DNA of 64,000 nucleotides from an uncultured Prevotella sp. (lineage in GTDB: Bacteria > Bacteroidota > Bacteroidia > Bacteroidales > Bacteroidaceae): NCBI GenBank assembly GCA_947302435.1, contig CAMYVQ010000002.1, positions 1-64,000 of the forward strand, written 5' to 3'. Each line of letters starts with the position of its first letter. The first letter of the stretch is position 1. Shown in pieces: positions 1 to 9,286 of this stretch. Made by a program: the position numbers and the translations under genes. Under the pieces are notes generated by a model. That model did no database searches. It was not told where the DNA came from and saw nothing but the letters and a program-made list of their open reading frames with translations.

Positions 1-24
1 AATCGTTCACTGCATCATTATTGC
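1..24. promoter_or_regulatory. Candidate operator half-site AATCGTTCACTGCATCATTATTGC
   Basis: Closely matches 1051-1076 (AATCGTTCAATGTAACATTATTCTGC); shares ATCGTTCAnT with 9205-9269. Confidence 0.4.
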
Positions 25-91
25 TATAAATGTTATCCTGAAAAGCAATCTTTTTTCTTATCAACTAACTAACAAATACTAACTCCAACAT

Positions 92-949
92 TTATTTGAT
101 GAAAACTTTTTTGCCGTTGACGACAAACAGACCCTTGCTGGGATTAACCATGCGCTGGCCAGCGAGGTTGTAAACATCACTATTCACTTTCTCACTATTC
201 ATTAGCGTAGTGCTGACACCCGTGGCCTCTTTCTTGACGAGCACGATGGCTGTGAAGTTGAAAGGATTGCCGCCTTCCTTGTTGCACTGAACCATCAGTC
301 TGTCAGTGTCAAGTCTTGCAGACATGTCAATGCCTTCCAGGCTGAGTTCGGCATACTCGTTGGTCATGGTCATCGTGGTCTGGTCGCCCAACTTACCGCC
401 TTCATCCCATCTGGTGAGCACATTGATGACATAATCCGTGCGGTTAGCCTCTGAGTAGAAGCGGATGGCTCTGTAGTCGTCCCAGTTGATGCCATCGAAC
501 GAGGTTTTGGCCACCTCTAAGGTGCTCCACTCGTCCATCCAGAAGTAGCCTGTCCAGACCGTGTTCTCATCGACATTGTCCTTGCCGTCGCCAAACCATA
601 CCTTGGTAGCGGTGAATCCTTTGCCGCAAATCTCCATTCCGTGCTCTTTCAGACAGGCTAGCATGCCTGGGGTGATGAACACTTCCATTTCGTGCTGGTC
701 GGCATAGAGGAAGTGGGCGTAGCGTGTTCCAGGCAGCATGCCGCCGTTCGAGTGCAGTTCGATGACTTCTCCAGTGGCGTCGGTGAATTCAATGACGATT
801 TTCTGTCCTACCTGGGCTTCTGCAAACTTAGCAGCCTCGATAGTCAGCGTGTTAGACCAGTCTACTGCGTGCGTACCTTCCCACAGATCAGTAGCCATAG
901 TGATGGTGGTTGTTGCCATGAGGCACATGAGTAAAAATACTTTTTTCAT
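92..949 (-). CDS. Secreted protein with two beta-sandwich/CBM-like segments and a T9SS-like C-terminal tail
   Basis: ORF 92..976, likely start 949 (MKKVFLLMCLMATTTITMA signal peptide); C-term VYNLAGQRMVNPSKGLFVVNGKKVFIK; internal similarity LWEGTHAVDWSNTLTI / VWTGYFWMDEWSTLEV. Confidence 0.7.
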   Translation of the reverse strand: MKKVFLLMCLMATTTITMATDLWEGTHAVDWSNTLTIEAAKFAEAQVGQKIVIEFTDATGEVIELHSNGGMLPGTRYAHFLYADQHEMEVFITPGMLACLKEHGMEICGKGFTATKVWFGDGKDNVDENTVWTGYFWMDEWSTLEVAKTSFDGINWDDYRAIRFYSEANRTDYVINVLTRWDEGGKLGDQTTMTMTNEYAELSLEGIDMSARLDTDRLMVQCNKEGGNPFNFTAIVLVKKEATGVSTTLMNSEKVNSDVYNLAGQRMVNPSKGLFVVNGKKVFIK

Positions 950-1050
950 AATTTTGTTGTTTAAAGGGTTAGACACTAAAAAATTTCTGAGTACAAAATT
1001 ACTGCGAACAGGCCAATAAGATAAGAAGATATGTTACATAAGATAAGAGA

Positions 1051-1090
1051 AATCGTTCAATGTAACATTATTCTGCTACATTGAACGATA
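1051..1090. promoter_or_regulatory. Inverted-repeat candidate operator upstream of the 92..949 gene
   Basis: AATCGTTCAATGTA...TACATTGAACGATAATT; about 100-140 bp upstream of the start codon. Confidence 0.5.
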
Positions 1091-1113
1091 ATTCATAAAA
1101 ACCGCCCAAGCCT

Positions 1114-2712
1114 TTACTGTTGGCTGACTTTTACATCGCTGATGGTGATGGAGCCGCCGTAGTTGTTGATGCTCCAGCAGTTCTTGGTGATGCCATAGAT
1201 GCGCTGTGTATAGCACACGTTGTCGTTGATATACATCACCATGACGGTGTTGTCAGTATAGATGTCAATCTTGTAGGTGTTGTCTGCCGGACGGGTGAAG
1301 ATGTTGCCGTCGATGCCCTCAACGAATCCCTGTCCCTCTTCGCCTTCCTGCTCGAAGTTGATCTTGCGCTTGGCATTACCCTCTTCAGGATTTACCACCA
1401 TCGTGTAGTACTTCTTCGAGTCGGTGCCGCGCACGAGAGAGATGCCGAACTTGTCGCCGTCGCCTTCAGTCTTGACGGTCATGGATATATGGTTGCAGTT
1501 GCCCAGACGGTTGTAGAGCACGTAGGCATTGTCGCCCGTAAGCTTGCCGTTCACATAGCCGCTGGTCTTCATCACGGTGAGCACCTGCTCCTGGGTGTAC
1601 TTGGCCTTGATGGCAGGCACCTCGCCCAGCGTCAGTGTTCCGTCCTCATGCTGCACGACCTTGTGGCATACCAGTGCGCCACCCCACTTGGGCTCGTTAC
1701 CGGCACCGCCGCCCACATTGACGTTCATCTCGTGAATGTTCTTGGCATCTTTGTCGGCAACACGAATGGGACACCAGCCCCAGATGTAGCGGTCGGTACC
1801 GTTCGAGGCGGTCTTGCCTGCATAGAAGGCACGGCTGTCGAGCACCACCTCGCCGGCATCATTGCCGAAGCAGGTCTTCAGTTCCTCAAAGGTGGCAGCC
1901 TTCTTGTACTTCACCTTGCGGCTCCAGTTCTGCCTGTCGCTGTCGCTATAGACCAGATACCACCAGTCGCCCATCTTGAACACGTCAGGACACTCCAGCA
2001 TGCGGTTCCAGATCATGGGGAACTTGCCCACGTGCTCCCAGGTCTTCATGTCGCTCGACTTGAACTCGGCAAAGACAGGGTCGCCGCCAGTGGCAGGATA
2101 GGTGGAAATGATCATGTGGTAGAGGCCGTCCTCGGTGGTGAAGATCTGGGGGTCGCGGAAGTCAACGGTAGAATAGCCGAACTCTGCACCGCGCAGCGAC
2201 CAAGTGATGTCTTTCTTCCAGGTCTTGAAGTCGGCAGAGGTGGCACGCAGTACTACTTCCACATTCTCGCACTGGCCGTTGTGGCCTGTGTAGTAGATGT
2301 AGTAGAGACCGTCTTTCTCGTTATAGTAACAGCAGCCTGTACCGATGGCTGCGTCCTGCTCTAGGGTAGACGTACCCGTAGGCAGCACTTCGCCCATAGA
2401 CTGATAGTTGCCGCCATCGGTCGTGGTAATGCCCCAGATGGGGTGGAAGCAGGCACTGTTCTGGTCGTACTCCTGCAGATAGAGCACCTTGAACTCCTTG
2501 GCTTTCTGGTCGTAGAAGGGCATGGGGTCACCACAGCGGCCGATGGTGGGATTATAGTAGGTCAGTGTGCCGTTGGGATGGGTGGGCTGGAAGAACTCGG
2601 TCGTCTCGTTCCAGTTCTTGTCGGGGTCGCCGCTGAAATTGTCGTCGCTGCATGCCGTCAGCACAAGGGCTGACAGCATGAGGGCGAATACTGAATATTT
2701 CAAATTGTTCAT
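1114..2712 (-). CDS. GH32-family glycoside hydrolase (fructan-active), lipoprotein
   Basis: Lipobox VLTACSDD; GDPMPFYD (nucleophile-region equivalent), FRDPQIF (RDP motif), LECPDVF (EC acid/base motif). Confidence 0.85.
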   Translation of the reverse strand: MNNLKYSVFALMLSALVLTACSDDNFSGDPDKNWNETTEFFQPTHPNGTLTYYNPTIGRCGDPMPFYDQKAKEFKVLYLQEYDQNSACFHPIWGITTTDGGNYQSMGEVLPTGTSTLEQDAAIGTGCCYYNEKDGLYYIYYTGHNGQCENVEVVLRATSADFKTWKKDITWSLRGAEFGYSTVDFRDPQIFTTEDGLYHMIISTYPATGGDPVFAEFKSSDMKTWEHVGKFPMIWNRMLECPDVFKMGDWWYLVYSDSDRQNWSRKVKYKKAATFEELKTCFGNDAGEVVLDSRAFYAGKTASNGTDRYIWGWCPIRVADKDAKNIHEMNVNVGGGAGNEPKWGGALVCHKVVQHEDGTLTLGEVPAIKAKYTQEQVLTVMKTSGYVNGKLTGDNAYVLYNRLGNCNHISMTVKTEGDGDKFGISLVRGTDSKKYYTMVVNPEEGNAKRKINFEQEGEEGQGFVEGIDGNIFTRPADNTYKIDIYTDNTVMVMYINDNVCYTQRIYGITKNCWSINNYGGSITISDVKVSQQ

Positions 2713-2741
2713 AGTCTTCTTTTGTTTTAAACGTCAACTTT

Positions 2742-4127
2742 TTATTTTCCTGACAGGTACTTGAAGGCATTGCCCGTCATGATACCCAGGTTGTTGTGAT
2801 AGTTCGGAGTGTAGGCAGCAGGCGAGTACCAGTCGTAGCAACCGGAACCGAAGCAGATGATGCCACCCTTGCCGAAGGTCTTGTCAAAGGCTGGAGCCTC
2901 CCAGACGACGACTGCCTGATCATCGCCATGAGCCAAGGCTTTGCAGCCTGTCTGCGACTCCCAGTCGGCAAAGTCGCTGAAGCCCCACTTGCCCCACTGT
3001 GACACACAGTTAGAAATCTGGTAGCCACCGTCAGTGGTGAAGATCTTCGTCGTAGCGTCCAGACCCGTCCACAGGGCGTGGGCAGCATCGTTGGGAATGA
3101 TGCCCCATTCTTCGCCGGCATTGATGACGGGACCGCCCTCGTCGCTTGCTCCCCAGCAGTTGTTGGCGCAGCGCTGGTCTTTCACGGCACCGAGCACAGC
3201 GGCAAAGTTCACAGCAGCACGGCTCAGGATGAAGGCACCACCGTTCTTATAGTAGTCCTGCAGCTTCGTGCGATAAGCCATGGCCGTAGAGGTGGCACCG
3301 CTTTCAAAGTCGGACATGTTCTCAGAGGGCTGGTGCTGCCAGTGCCACCAGATTACCTCACACTGCGAGAGGTCTATGTTGGCCATGTCGCCCCAAGAAA
3401 CGAAGATAGACTGTTCGACATTAGCCAGCATCCATTTGCAAGCCTCCTTCTCTTCGGGATCCAGTTCGTCCATCGAGGTGGCTTTTGCACTGCCCAGGAA
3501 GATAGCCTTGGGTGCAGCCACGGTGTGAATGGTCACGGTATAGGTGGCGGTTGCCGTATTGTCGGTCACGGTATAGGTGACAGGGTTGGTGAAGTCGGTG
3601 GGCACACCGTCGCGGGGCATGATCGACGCATCGTCGCTCAGCGTGATGGTGGGCACAATCGAGGTCACGTCAACCGTTGAGGGCAGGTAGGCCGTGATGG
3701 TATGGTCTTCCTCCTTGACGGTAGCCTTGTAGGTGTCGTTGATGATGAACGAGGTGATCTTGGCCTCGTCGTTCTTCACGTTGATAATCCAGTCGAGGAA
3801 GAGGTCGCCATTGGTGACGTGCAGCGGTTTGGCTGCCGAGAAGTCAATCACGTCGCCCACAGCCATGTTGGCCACGGCTCCCTCAGAGAGCTGCAGTTTG
3901 GTTATCTTCATCTGTGCCTTGTTGGCAGAGGTGAAGCTGACGGGCACCTTCACCTTGACGGTGCGGTTTCTGAGGTCAACGATGCCCGTGTATGTTCCGT
4001 CGAGTTCAAACGACTCTACCATGCAGTCGCCCGACAGTAGCAGACTGCTCGTGTTGTCGCTTGAGCAAGCCGTCAGCACCAGCACTGATGCGATAAGGGC
4101 GAAGGTAGCATAAAATAATTTTTTCAT
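2742..4127 (-). CDS. DUF4960-type surface lipoprotein of a fructan PUL
   Basis: Lipobox VLTACSSD; position next to SusD/GH32 and architecture resemble B. thetaiotaomicron BT1761-type proteins; start MKKLFYATFAL taken from ORF 2742..4160. Confidence 0.7.
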   Translation of the reverse strand: MKKLFYATFALIASVLVLTACSSDNTSSLLLSGDCMVESFELDGTYTGIVDLRNRTVKVKVPVSFTSANKAQMKITKLQLSEGAVANMAVGDVIDFSAAKPLHVTNGDLFLDWIINVKNDEAKITSFIINDTYKATVKEEDHTITAYLPSTVDVTSIVPTITLSDDASIMPRDGVPTDFTNPVTYTVTDNTATATYTVTIHTVAAPKAIFLGSAKATSMDELDPEEKEACKWMLANVEQSIFVSWGDMANIDLSQCEVIWWHWQHQPSENMSDFESGATSTAMAYRTKLQDYYKNGGAFILSRAAVNFAAVLGAVKDQRCANNCWGASDEGGPVINAGEEWGIIPNDAAHALWTGLDATTKIFTTDGGYQISNCVSQWGKWGFSDFADWESQTGCKALAHGDDQAVVVWEAPAFDKTFGKGGIICFGSGCYDWYSPAAYTPNYHNNLGIMTGNAFKYLSGK

Positions 4128-4184
4128 AATTGTATGTTTCTTTAATGATTGCAGAAGCAAAAAATCATTCTTAACTATTCACGA

Positions 4185-5918
4185 TTATTCACCCCACTTG
4201 TTGTTCTGCTTGTAGTGACCATTAGAAGCGGCAATCTGCTCGTGAGGGATGGGCAGGTACTCGTCGCGGTCGGCAGTGAACTGAGCCTCGCTGAGGTATG
4301 CCACGCGCTCTTTCTCCTTCGTGGCATAGCGGGTGAGCACAGAAGCGGCATCGCCCCAGCGCACAAGGTCGAAGAAGCGTTCGCTCTCCATGGCCAGCTC
4401 CAGACGGCGTTCGGTCTTCACCATCTCCAGAGCCTCCTCCTTGGTGTAAGTACCTTCGTAGTTCTTGCAATAGATGTGTACGCCATAGACGCTTTGGTAG
4501 TCCTTGATCATATTGAGGCTTCCAGCAGCACGGGTACGGATGCGGTTCACCAGCTTGACGGCTTCGTCTGCACTGCCAGTCTGAGCCAGAGCCTCGGCAC
4601 GCATCAGCAGCACGTCGGCATAGCGGAAGACGATGCGGTTCATGGAACTTGCCCAGTAGGAGCCGTGAATGAGGTAGGAGCCGATGAGGGCGGGATCGAC
4701 ATTGTGCTTCAGCGTGACGTTGTAGCCATAGATGCCGTTTGAGCGGCTCCATGAAGCCGACTTGTCCATGATGAAGTTCTTGTTGAACATGTAGGGCAGT
4801 CCGGTGATGCCAACGGTGAGGAACAGACGCGGATCGGCATTGTCGGTAGTCAGGTCGTAGTTAGCATCGTTGTAGTCGGCCATAGGCAGTCCGTTGATGT
4901 CGGTTTTGTAAGCGTTGACCAGATTCTGCGAAGGCTTGTAGAAGTCACAGCCACCGTCGGTCACTTCGGCAATGTTGGGAACGATCAGTCCGTAAGACCA
5001 GTTCAGGTTGCCGTAGGTGCTGCCGTCGTTGCGCGAGTACTGGATAGCCCATACCGACTCTACACCGTTCTCATACTGCTCCTCGGGTCGGAAATTGTTG
5101 TGGAAGTCGGCCTCCAGGTCGTACTGAGGCTCGTAGAGCTTGGCATCGGTATAGTCCAACACCTTCTTCAGGTCATCGGCATTGACAGAGGTCACCTTGT
5201 TTGAGTTGGCATCGTCCTGACGGTAGGCCTTGTAGAGATAGACCTTGGCGAGGAAGGCGGCACAGGCAGCTCTCGTGGGGCGGCCCTTATCGGCCTGAGT
5301 GGCAGGCAGTGCGGCGTATGCATCCTCCAAATCCTTGGCTATGACAGCCCAACCCTCATCGTTGGTATATTCGCGGTTCGACAGCGCGTTATACTCTTCC
5401 TCGGTCATGTCGGCCTTGATGACGAAGGGAATGTTCTTGAACAGACGCTTCAGCTGGAAGTGGCCGTAGGCACGCAGGAACTTCATCTCTGCCATGCGTG
5501 GAGCCTTCAGCGGATTGGTATCGTCGGTCTTCTCAATCACGGCGATGGCAGCATTGACACGCGACAGCGCGTTGTACAGGCGAGTCCAGATGTCGTTGAT
5601 GTTCCAGTTGGTGGTCAGCACACCCTTCTCCACCTCTAACTGGTGGAACACGTCGCCGTCGTTGGTCGACGAGCCGCCTTTATAGGCATCGTCGCTGCGC
5701 ACGTCGAAGTTCCACAGGGAGAACGACGAGTTGATGTCCTCAGCCGATGTGAACACGGCGTATGCAGAAATAACCAGGTTGTCCATTTTGTCTGAGCTGG
5801 TCACCTCGATGTCAGAGAGCGTTCCCTGCGGCTTCTGCTCGTCCAGGAAGTCGGAGCAGGAGGTAAGCAATGCGCCCAGTGGCAAAGCTATCAAAAGTCT
5901 TCTGTATATCGTTTTCAT
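4185..5918 (-). CDS. susD: SusD/RagB family nutrient-binding lipoprotein
   Basis: Lipobox LLTSCSDFLDE; SusD-like N- and C-terminal sequence (AEALAQTG...ERFFDLVRWGDA...YLPIPHEQI). Confidence 0.93.
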   Translation of the reverse strand: MKTIYRRLLIALPLGALLTSCSDFLDEQKPQGTLSDIEVTSSDKMDNLVISAYAVFTSAEDINSSFSLWNFDVRSDDAYKGGSSTNDGDVFHQLEVEKGVLTTNWNINDIWTRLYNALSRVNAAIAVIEKTDDTNPLKAPRMAEMKFLRAYGHFQLKRLFKNIPFVIKADMTEEEYNALSNREYTNDEGWAVIAKDLEDAYAALPATQADKGRPTRAACAAFLAKVYLYKAYRQDDANSNKVTSVNADDLKKVLDYTDAKLYEPQYDLEADFHNNFRPEEQYENGVESVWAIQYSRNDGSTYGNLNWSYGLIVPNIAEVTDGGCDFYKPSQNLVNAYKTDINGLPMADYNDANYDLTTDNADPRLFLTVGITGLPYMFNKNFIMDKSASWSRSNGIYGYNVTLKHNVDPALIGSYLIHGSYWASSMNRIVFRYADVLLMRAEALAQTGSADEAVKLVNRIRTRAAGSLNMIKDYQSVYGVHIYCKNYEGTYTKEEALEMVKTERRLELAMESERFFDLVRWGDAASVLTRYATKEKERVAYLSEAQFTADRDEYLPIPHEQIAASNGHYKQNNKWGE

Positions 5919-5987
5919 AATTTTTCTGTTTTTTTATTCTTACTCGGCATTGCCGATAACTCTTGATTCTTAATTCTTGATCGTCAA

Positions 5988-8900
5988 TTAGAATGAGACA
6001 TTGACACCGAAGGTCACATTGAGCGGAATAGGATAGCCGAACTGCGGGTTCTCAGGATCCTCGCCCGTGAACTTGCTGCTCTTGATGGTCAGCAGGTTCT
6101 GAGCCGAGAGATACGTGCGAATCTTCGACATGTGCAGCTTGTCGGTCAGTGTCTTAGGCAGGTTAAAGCCCAGCTGTATGGTGCGCAGCTTCAGGTAGGA
6201 GCCGTTCTCCACATAGTAAGAGGAGAAGCGTTTCTCATTGTTGTTGTCGTTGAGTGAAAGGGCCGGGATGTTCGAGTTGGGGTTGTTGGGTGTCCATGCA
6301 TCGAGCACGCGGCTGCCCTTGTTCAGATTGGCCACGTTCACGCCAGCCCAGAGATCGGTCTGCACCTTGTAGGCACCATTGACGTCATCGCCGGGTTTCA
6401 CGGTCATCAGGGCATCAACACCCTGCACGCCCTGCCAGAACATGGTGAAGTCGAAGTCCTTGTACTGCAGATAGACGTTCAGACCATAGCTGAAGTCGGG
6501 TGTCGGGTCGTAGATCCACTCCTGGTCTTTCTCGTTGATGATGCCGTTGCCGTCAAGGTCCTTGAAGCGCATGCGGCCTACGGATGCTCCTTCCTGCCTG
6601 GCATGGTTGTCCACCTCGTCCTGGCTCTTGAAGATGCCGTCGAAGACGTAGCCCACGTAGGAGTTGATGGGGTGACCCACGACGCTCTCTACGCCGCTGC
6701 CGCCGAAGGTGCCTTTCGAGGCGATGGTCTCAGGCAGTTTGGTCACCTCGTTGCGGTTGGTGCTGATGTTGCCGGCAATGTCGAAGCTGAAGTCGCCGAT
6801 GTTGCCGCGATAGCCCAGGTTGAACTCAAAGCCTCTGTTCTCTACCTCACCAGCATTGATCCACTTGGCACTGCCTTCACCCATGATGCCTATGCCTGGC
6901 ATATTGACCAGAATGTCCTTGGTCTTCTTGAAGTACCACTCAACGCTACCGTACAGGGCATTGTGGAAGAAGCCGAAGTCAAGGCCAAGGTTGGTCTGTG
7001 TGGTGGTCTCCCACTTGATGTCGTCATTGCCCAGCTGCTCGCGCTTGAAGCCTGAGTTCAGCGTCTGGCCGCCATTGCTGCCCTGAATGTCGTAGGACGT
7101 TCCGTAGCTCTGTCCGCCGAATCCTGCTTCGCCATAGACGGCCTTGTAGATAGAATAGCGGGCAGTGTTGGCAATATCCTGGTTACCCGTCTGGCCCCAT
7201 GAGGCACGCAGTTTCAGGTTGTCAAGCCATTCCTTGGCAGGCTCCATGAATTTCTCTTCAGAGATACGCCAGCCGGCACTCACCGAGGGGAACGTACCGT
7301 ACTTGTTGTTCTTACCGAAGCGGCTGCTGCCGTCGCGGCGCAGGGTGATGCTGGCCAGATAACGGTCGTTATAGGTGTAGTTGAACTTTCCGAAGAACGA
7401 CACAAGCGAATAGCCTTCGCCCGAACCGAATGCCTGCTGCTCGCCCACACCGGCACTGGGCCACATATAGTCGGGAGTAAGCACAGAATAATCGTAGCGC
7501 TTGCCGGCAAACCAGGTATCGTCCTGACGGTTCAGCTCCATACCAACCAATGCGTCGGCACGGTGCTTGCCAATCTCAAGATTATAGGTGGCGATGGCGT
7601 TCCACATCCACTTCATCCAGTGTTCCTGCTTGGCTTCCACGGCATTCTCGTCGTTGGCCACGTTGCCATTCTTAATAGGATAGGTGAAGAAGCGCTGCTC
7701 CTTCTGTGAGTAGTCAATACCGAAGGTGGTCTTCAGCATCAGGTTCTTGATGGGCTGCAGACTGATGAACACATCGCCGAACGTGCGCCAGTAGGTGTAG
7801 CGGTTGTCCTTGTTGCGGTCGAGCACCTCCAAGGGGTTCTCACGGTCAGAGTAGGCACCGGTCAGGTTGGCATACTCGCCCTTCATGTTATAGACAGGGA
7901 ACGAGGGGTTATACTGCAGCACGTTGCCGAGGAATCCGCCGGGAGCCGATACCTCCGACGTGCGGTTCAGGGTGAAGTGCTCGCCAATAGTCAGCATGTC
8001 GCCCAGCAGTTTATAGTCGGTATTCATACGGGCAGAGAAACGTTCAAAGTCGCTCTCCTTGATGATGCCCAGGTTCTTGTAATAGCCCAGTGAGAAGAAA
8101 CTGGAACCATGTTCCGAGCCGTTGCTCACGCTGACGTTATAGTTTTGGATAACACCCGTGCGTGTGGTCTTGTCGAACCAGTCGGTATCGGCCGTGGGCA
8201 CTGTGTTGGCAGCGTCCATATACTTCTGCATAGACAGGCCGTGCAGCTGGGGCACGCCGTTCTCACCGTAGCTCCAGTCGAAGTGGTAGCCCAGAGCGGC
8301 ATACTTGTCGCTGTTGGGATCCTGACCGTCGTTGACGACTGCCTGCCACAGGGCGCGGCCCCATTCCTCAGAGTTGAGCACCTTCATGGGGTGGGCATAC
8401 ATAGAGGCAGCGATACTGGCATCGAGGTTCACCTTCACCTGGCCGCTCTTGCCGCGCTTGGTGGTGATGATAATTACACCGTTGGCAGCACGCGAACCGT
8501 AGATAGAAGCCGAGGCGGCATCCTTCAGCACCTGTATGCTCTCGATGTCGTTGCCGTTCAGCTCGTGCATGCCCGCCTTGGTGGGAACACCGTCGATGAT
8601 GTAGAGCGGGTCGTTGTTGTTCAGTGTGCCGATACCGCGAATGCGCACCGTGGCAGCACCCGAGGGATTACCGTCGGCAGAGATGTTCATGCCTGGCACA
8701 CGGCCCTGCAGGGCCTTCATCGGGTTGTTCTCGTTCTGCTTGGCCATCTCGTCGATGCTCACCGTCGAAACGGCACCTGTCAGGTCGGCTTTGCGCTGGG
8801 TGGTATAGCCCGTCACCACCACCTCGTTCAGCATCAGATTGTCGTCCTTCATCACCACCGTCATGCCTTTCTGGGCAGGCAGTTCCTGATTCTGGAAACC

Positions 8901-9125
8901 AATGTAGCTGAAGACGAGCATGGTGCCTTCCTTCACCTTTAGTTTGAAATTGCCGTCGAAGTCGGTCACCGTACCGTTGGCCGTCCCCTTTTCTTTTACC
9001 GTAGCTCCGATAATCGGTTCACCCGTCTCGTCAGCTACGGTTCCCGTAATCTCTGTCTGCGCATACATTATTGTACTGAGCATCAGAGTCAGGAAACTCA
9101 ACAAGATTCGTTTTGCTTGTTTCAT
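5988..9125 (-). CDS. susC: SusC/RagA family TonB-linked outer membrane protein
   Basis: Carboxypeptidase-like N-domain (ITGTVADETGEPIIGATV), plug LNEVVVTGYTTQRKADLTGAVS, DPLYIIDGVP, C-term NVTFGVNVSF; start 9125. Confidence 0.96.
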   Translation of the reverse strand: MKQAKRILLSFLTLMLSTIMYAQTEITGTVADETGEPIIGATVKEKGTANGTVTDFDGNFKLKVKEGTMLVFSYIGFQNQELPAQKGMTVVMKDDNLMLNEVVVTGYTTQRKADLTGAVSTVSIDEMAKQNENNPMKALQGRVPGMNISADGNPSGAATVRIRGIGTLNNNDPLYIIDGVPTKAGMHELNGNDIESIQVLKDAASASIYGSRAANGVIIITTKRGKSGQVKVNLDASIAASMYAHPMKVLNSEEWGRALWQAVVNDGQDPNSDKYAALGYHFDWSYGENGVPQLHGLSMQKYMDAANTVPTADTDWFDKTTRTGVIQNYNVSVSNGSEHGSSFFSLGYYKNLGIIKESDFERFSARMNTDYKLLGDMLTIGEHFTLNRTSEVSAPGGFLGNVLQYNPSFPVYNMKGEYANLTGAYSDRENPLEVLDRNKDNRYTYWRTFGDVFISLQPIKNLMLKTTFGIDYSQKEQRFFTYPIKNGNVANDENAVEAKQEHWMKWMWNAIATYNLEIGKHRADALVGMELNRQDDTWFAGKRYDYSVLTPDYMWPSAGVGEQQAFGSGEGYSLVSFFGKFNYTYNDRYLASITLRRDGSSRFGKNNKYGTFPSVSAGWRISEEKFMEPAKEWLDNLKLRASWGQTGNQDIANTARYSIYKAVYGEAGFGGQSYGTSYDIQGSNGGQTLNSGFKREQLGNDDIKWETTTQTNLGLDFGFFHNALYGSVEWYFKKTKDILVNMPGIGIMGEGSAKWINAGEVENRGFEFNLGYRGNIGDFSFDIAGNISTNRNEVTKLPETIASKGTFGGSGVESVVGHPINSYVGYVFDGIFKSQDEVDNHARQEGASVGRMRFKDLDGNGIINEKDQEWIYDPTPDFSYGLNVYLQYKDFDFTMFWQGVQGVDALMTVKPGDDVNGAYKVQTDLWAGVNVANLNKGSRVLDAWTPNNPNSNIPALSLNDNNNEKRFSSYYVENGSYLKLRTIQLGFNLPKTLTDKLHMSKIRTYLSAQNLLTIKSSKFTGEDPENPQFGYPIPLNVTFGVNVSF

Positions 9126-9204
9126 TTGCTTTACGTTTTTAGTTAATACTCTTTGTTTGGAAATCTGCTGCAAAAGTATCAACAATATGATTATCTATAT
9201 TAAA

Positions 9205-9269
9205 AATATCGTTCACTCCGTGCAAAATATGTTGCAATGTAACATTTTTGCGATGGAATGAACGATATT
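9205..9269. promoter_or_regulatory. Inverted-repeat candidate operator upstream of susC
   Basis: AATATCGTTCACTCC (9205-9219) / GGAATGAACGATATT (9255-9269), 14/15 complementary; interior CAATGTAACATT shared with 1051-1090. Confidence 0.55.
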
Positions 9270-9286
9270 TCACAGCCTTTACTTTT

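Noticed and set aside
1120-2364. 414-aa plus-strand ORF opposite the GH32 gene
   Set aside because: Shadow ORF: low-complexity V/H/A-rich translation with no motifs, fully antisense to a convincing gene.
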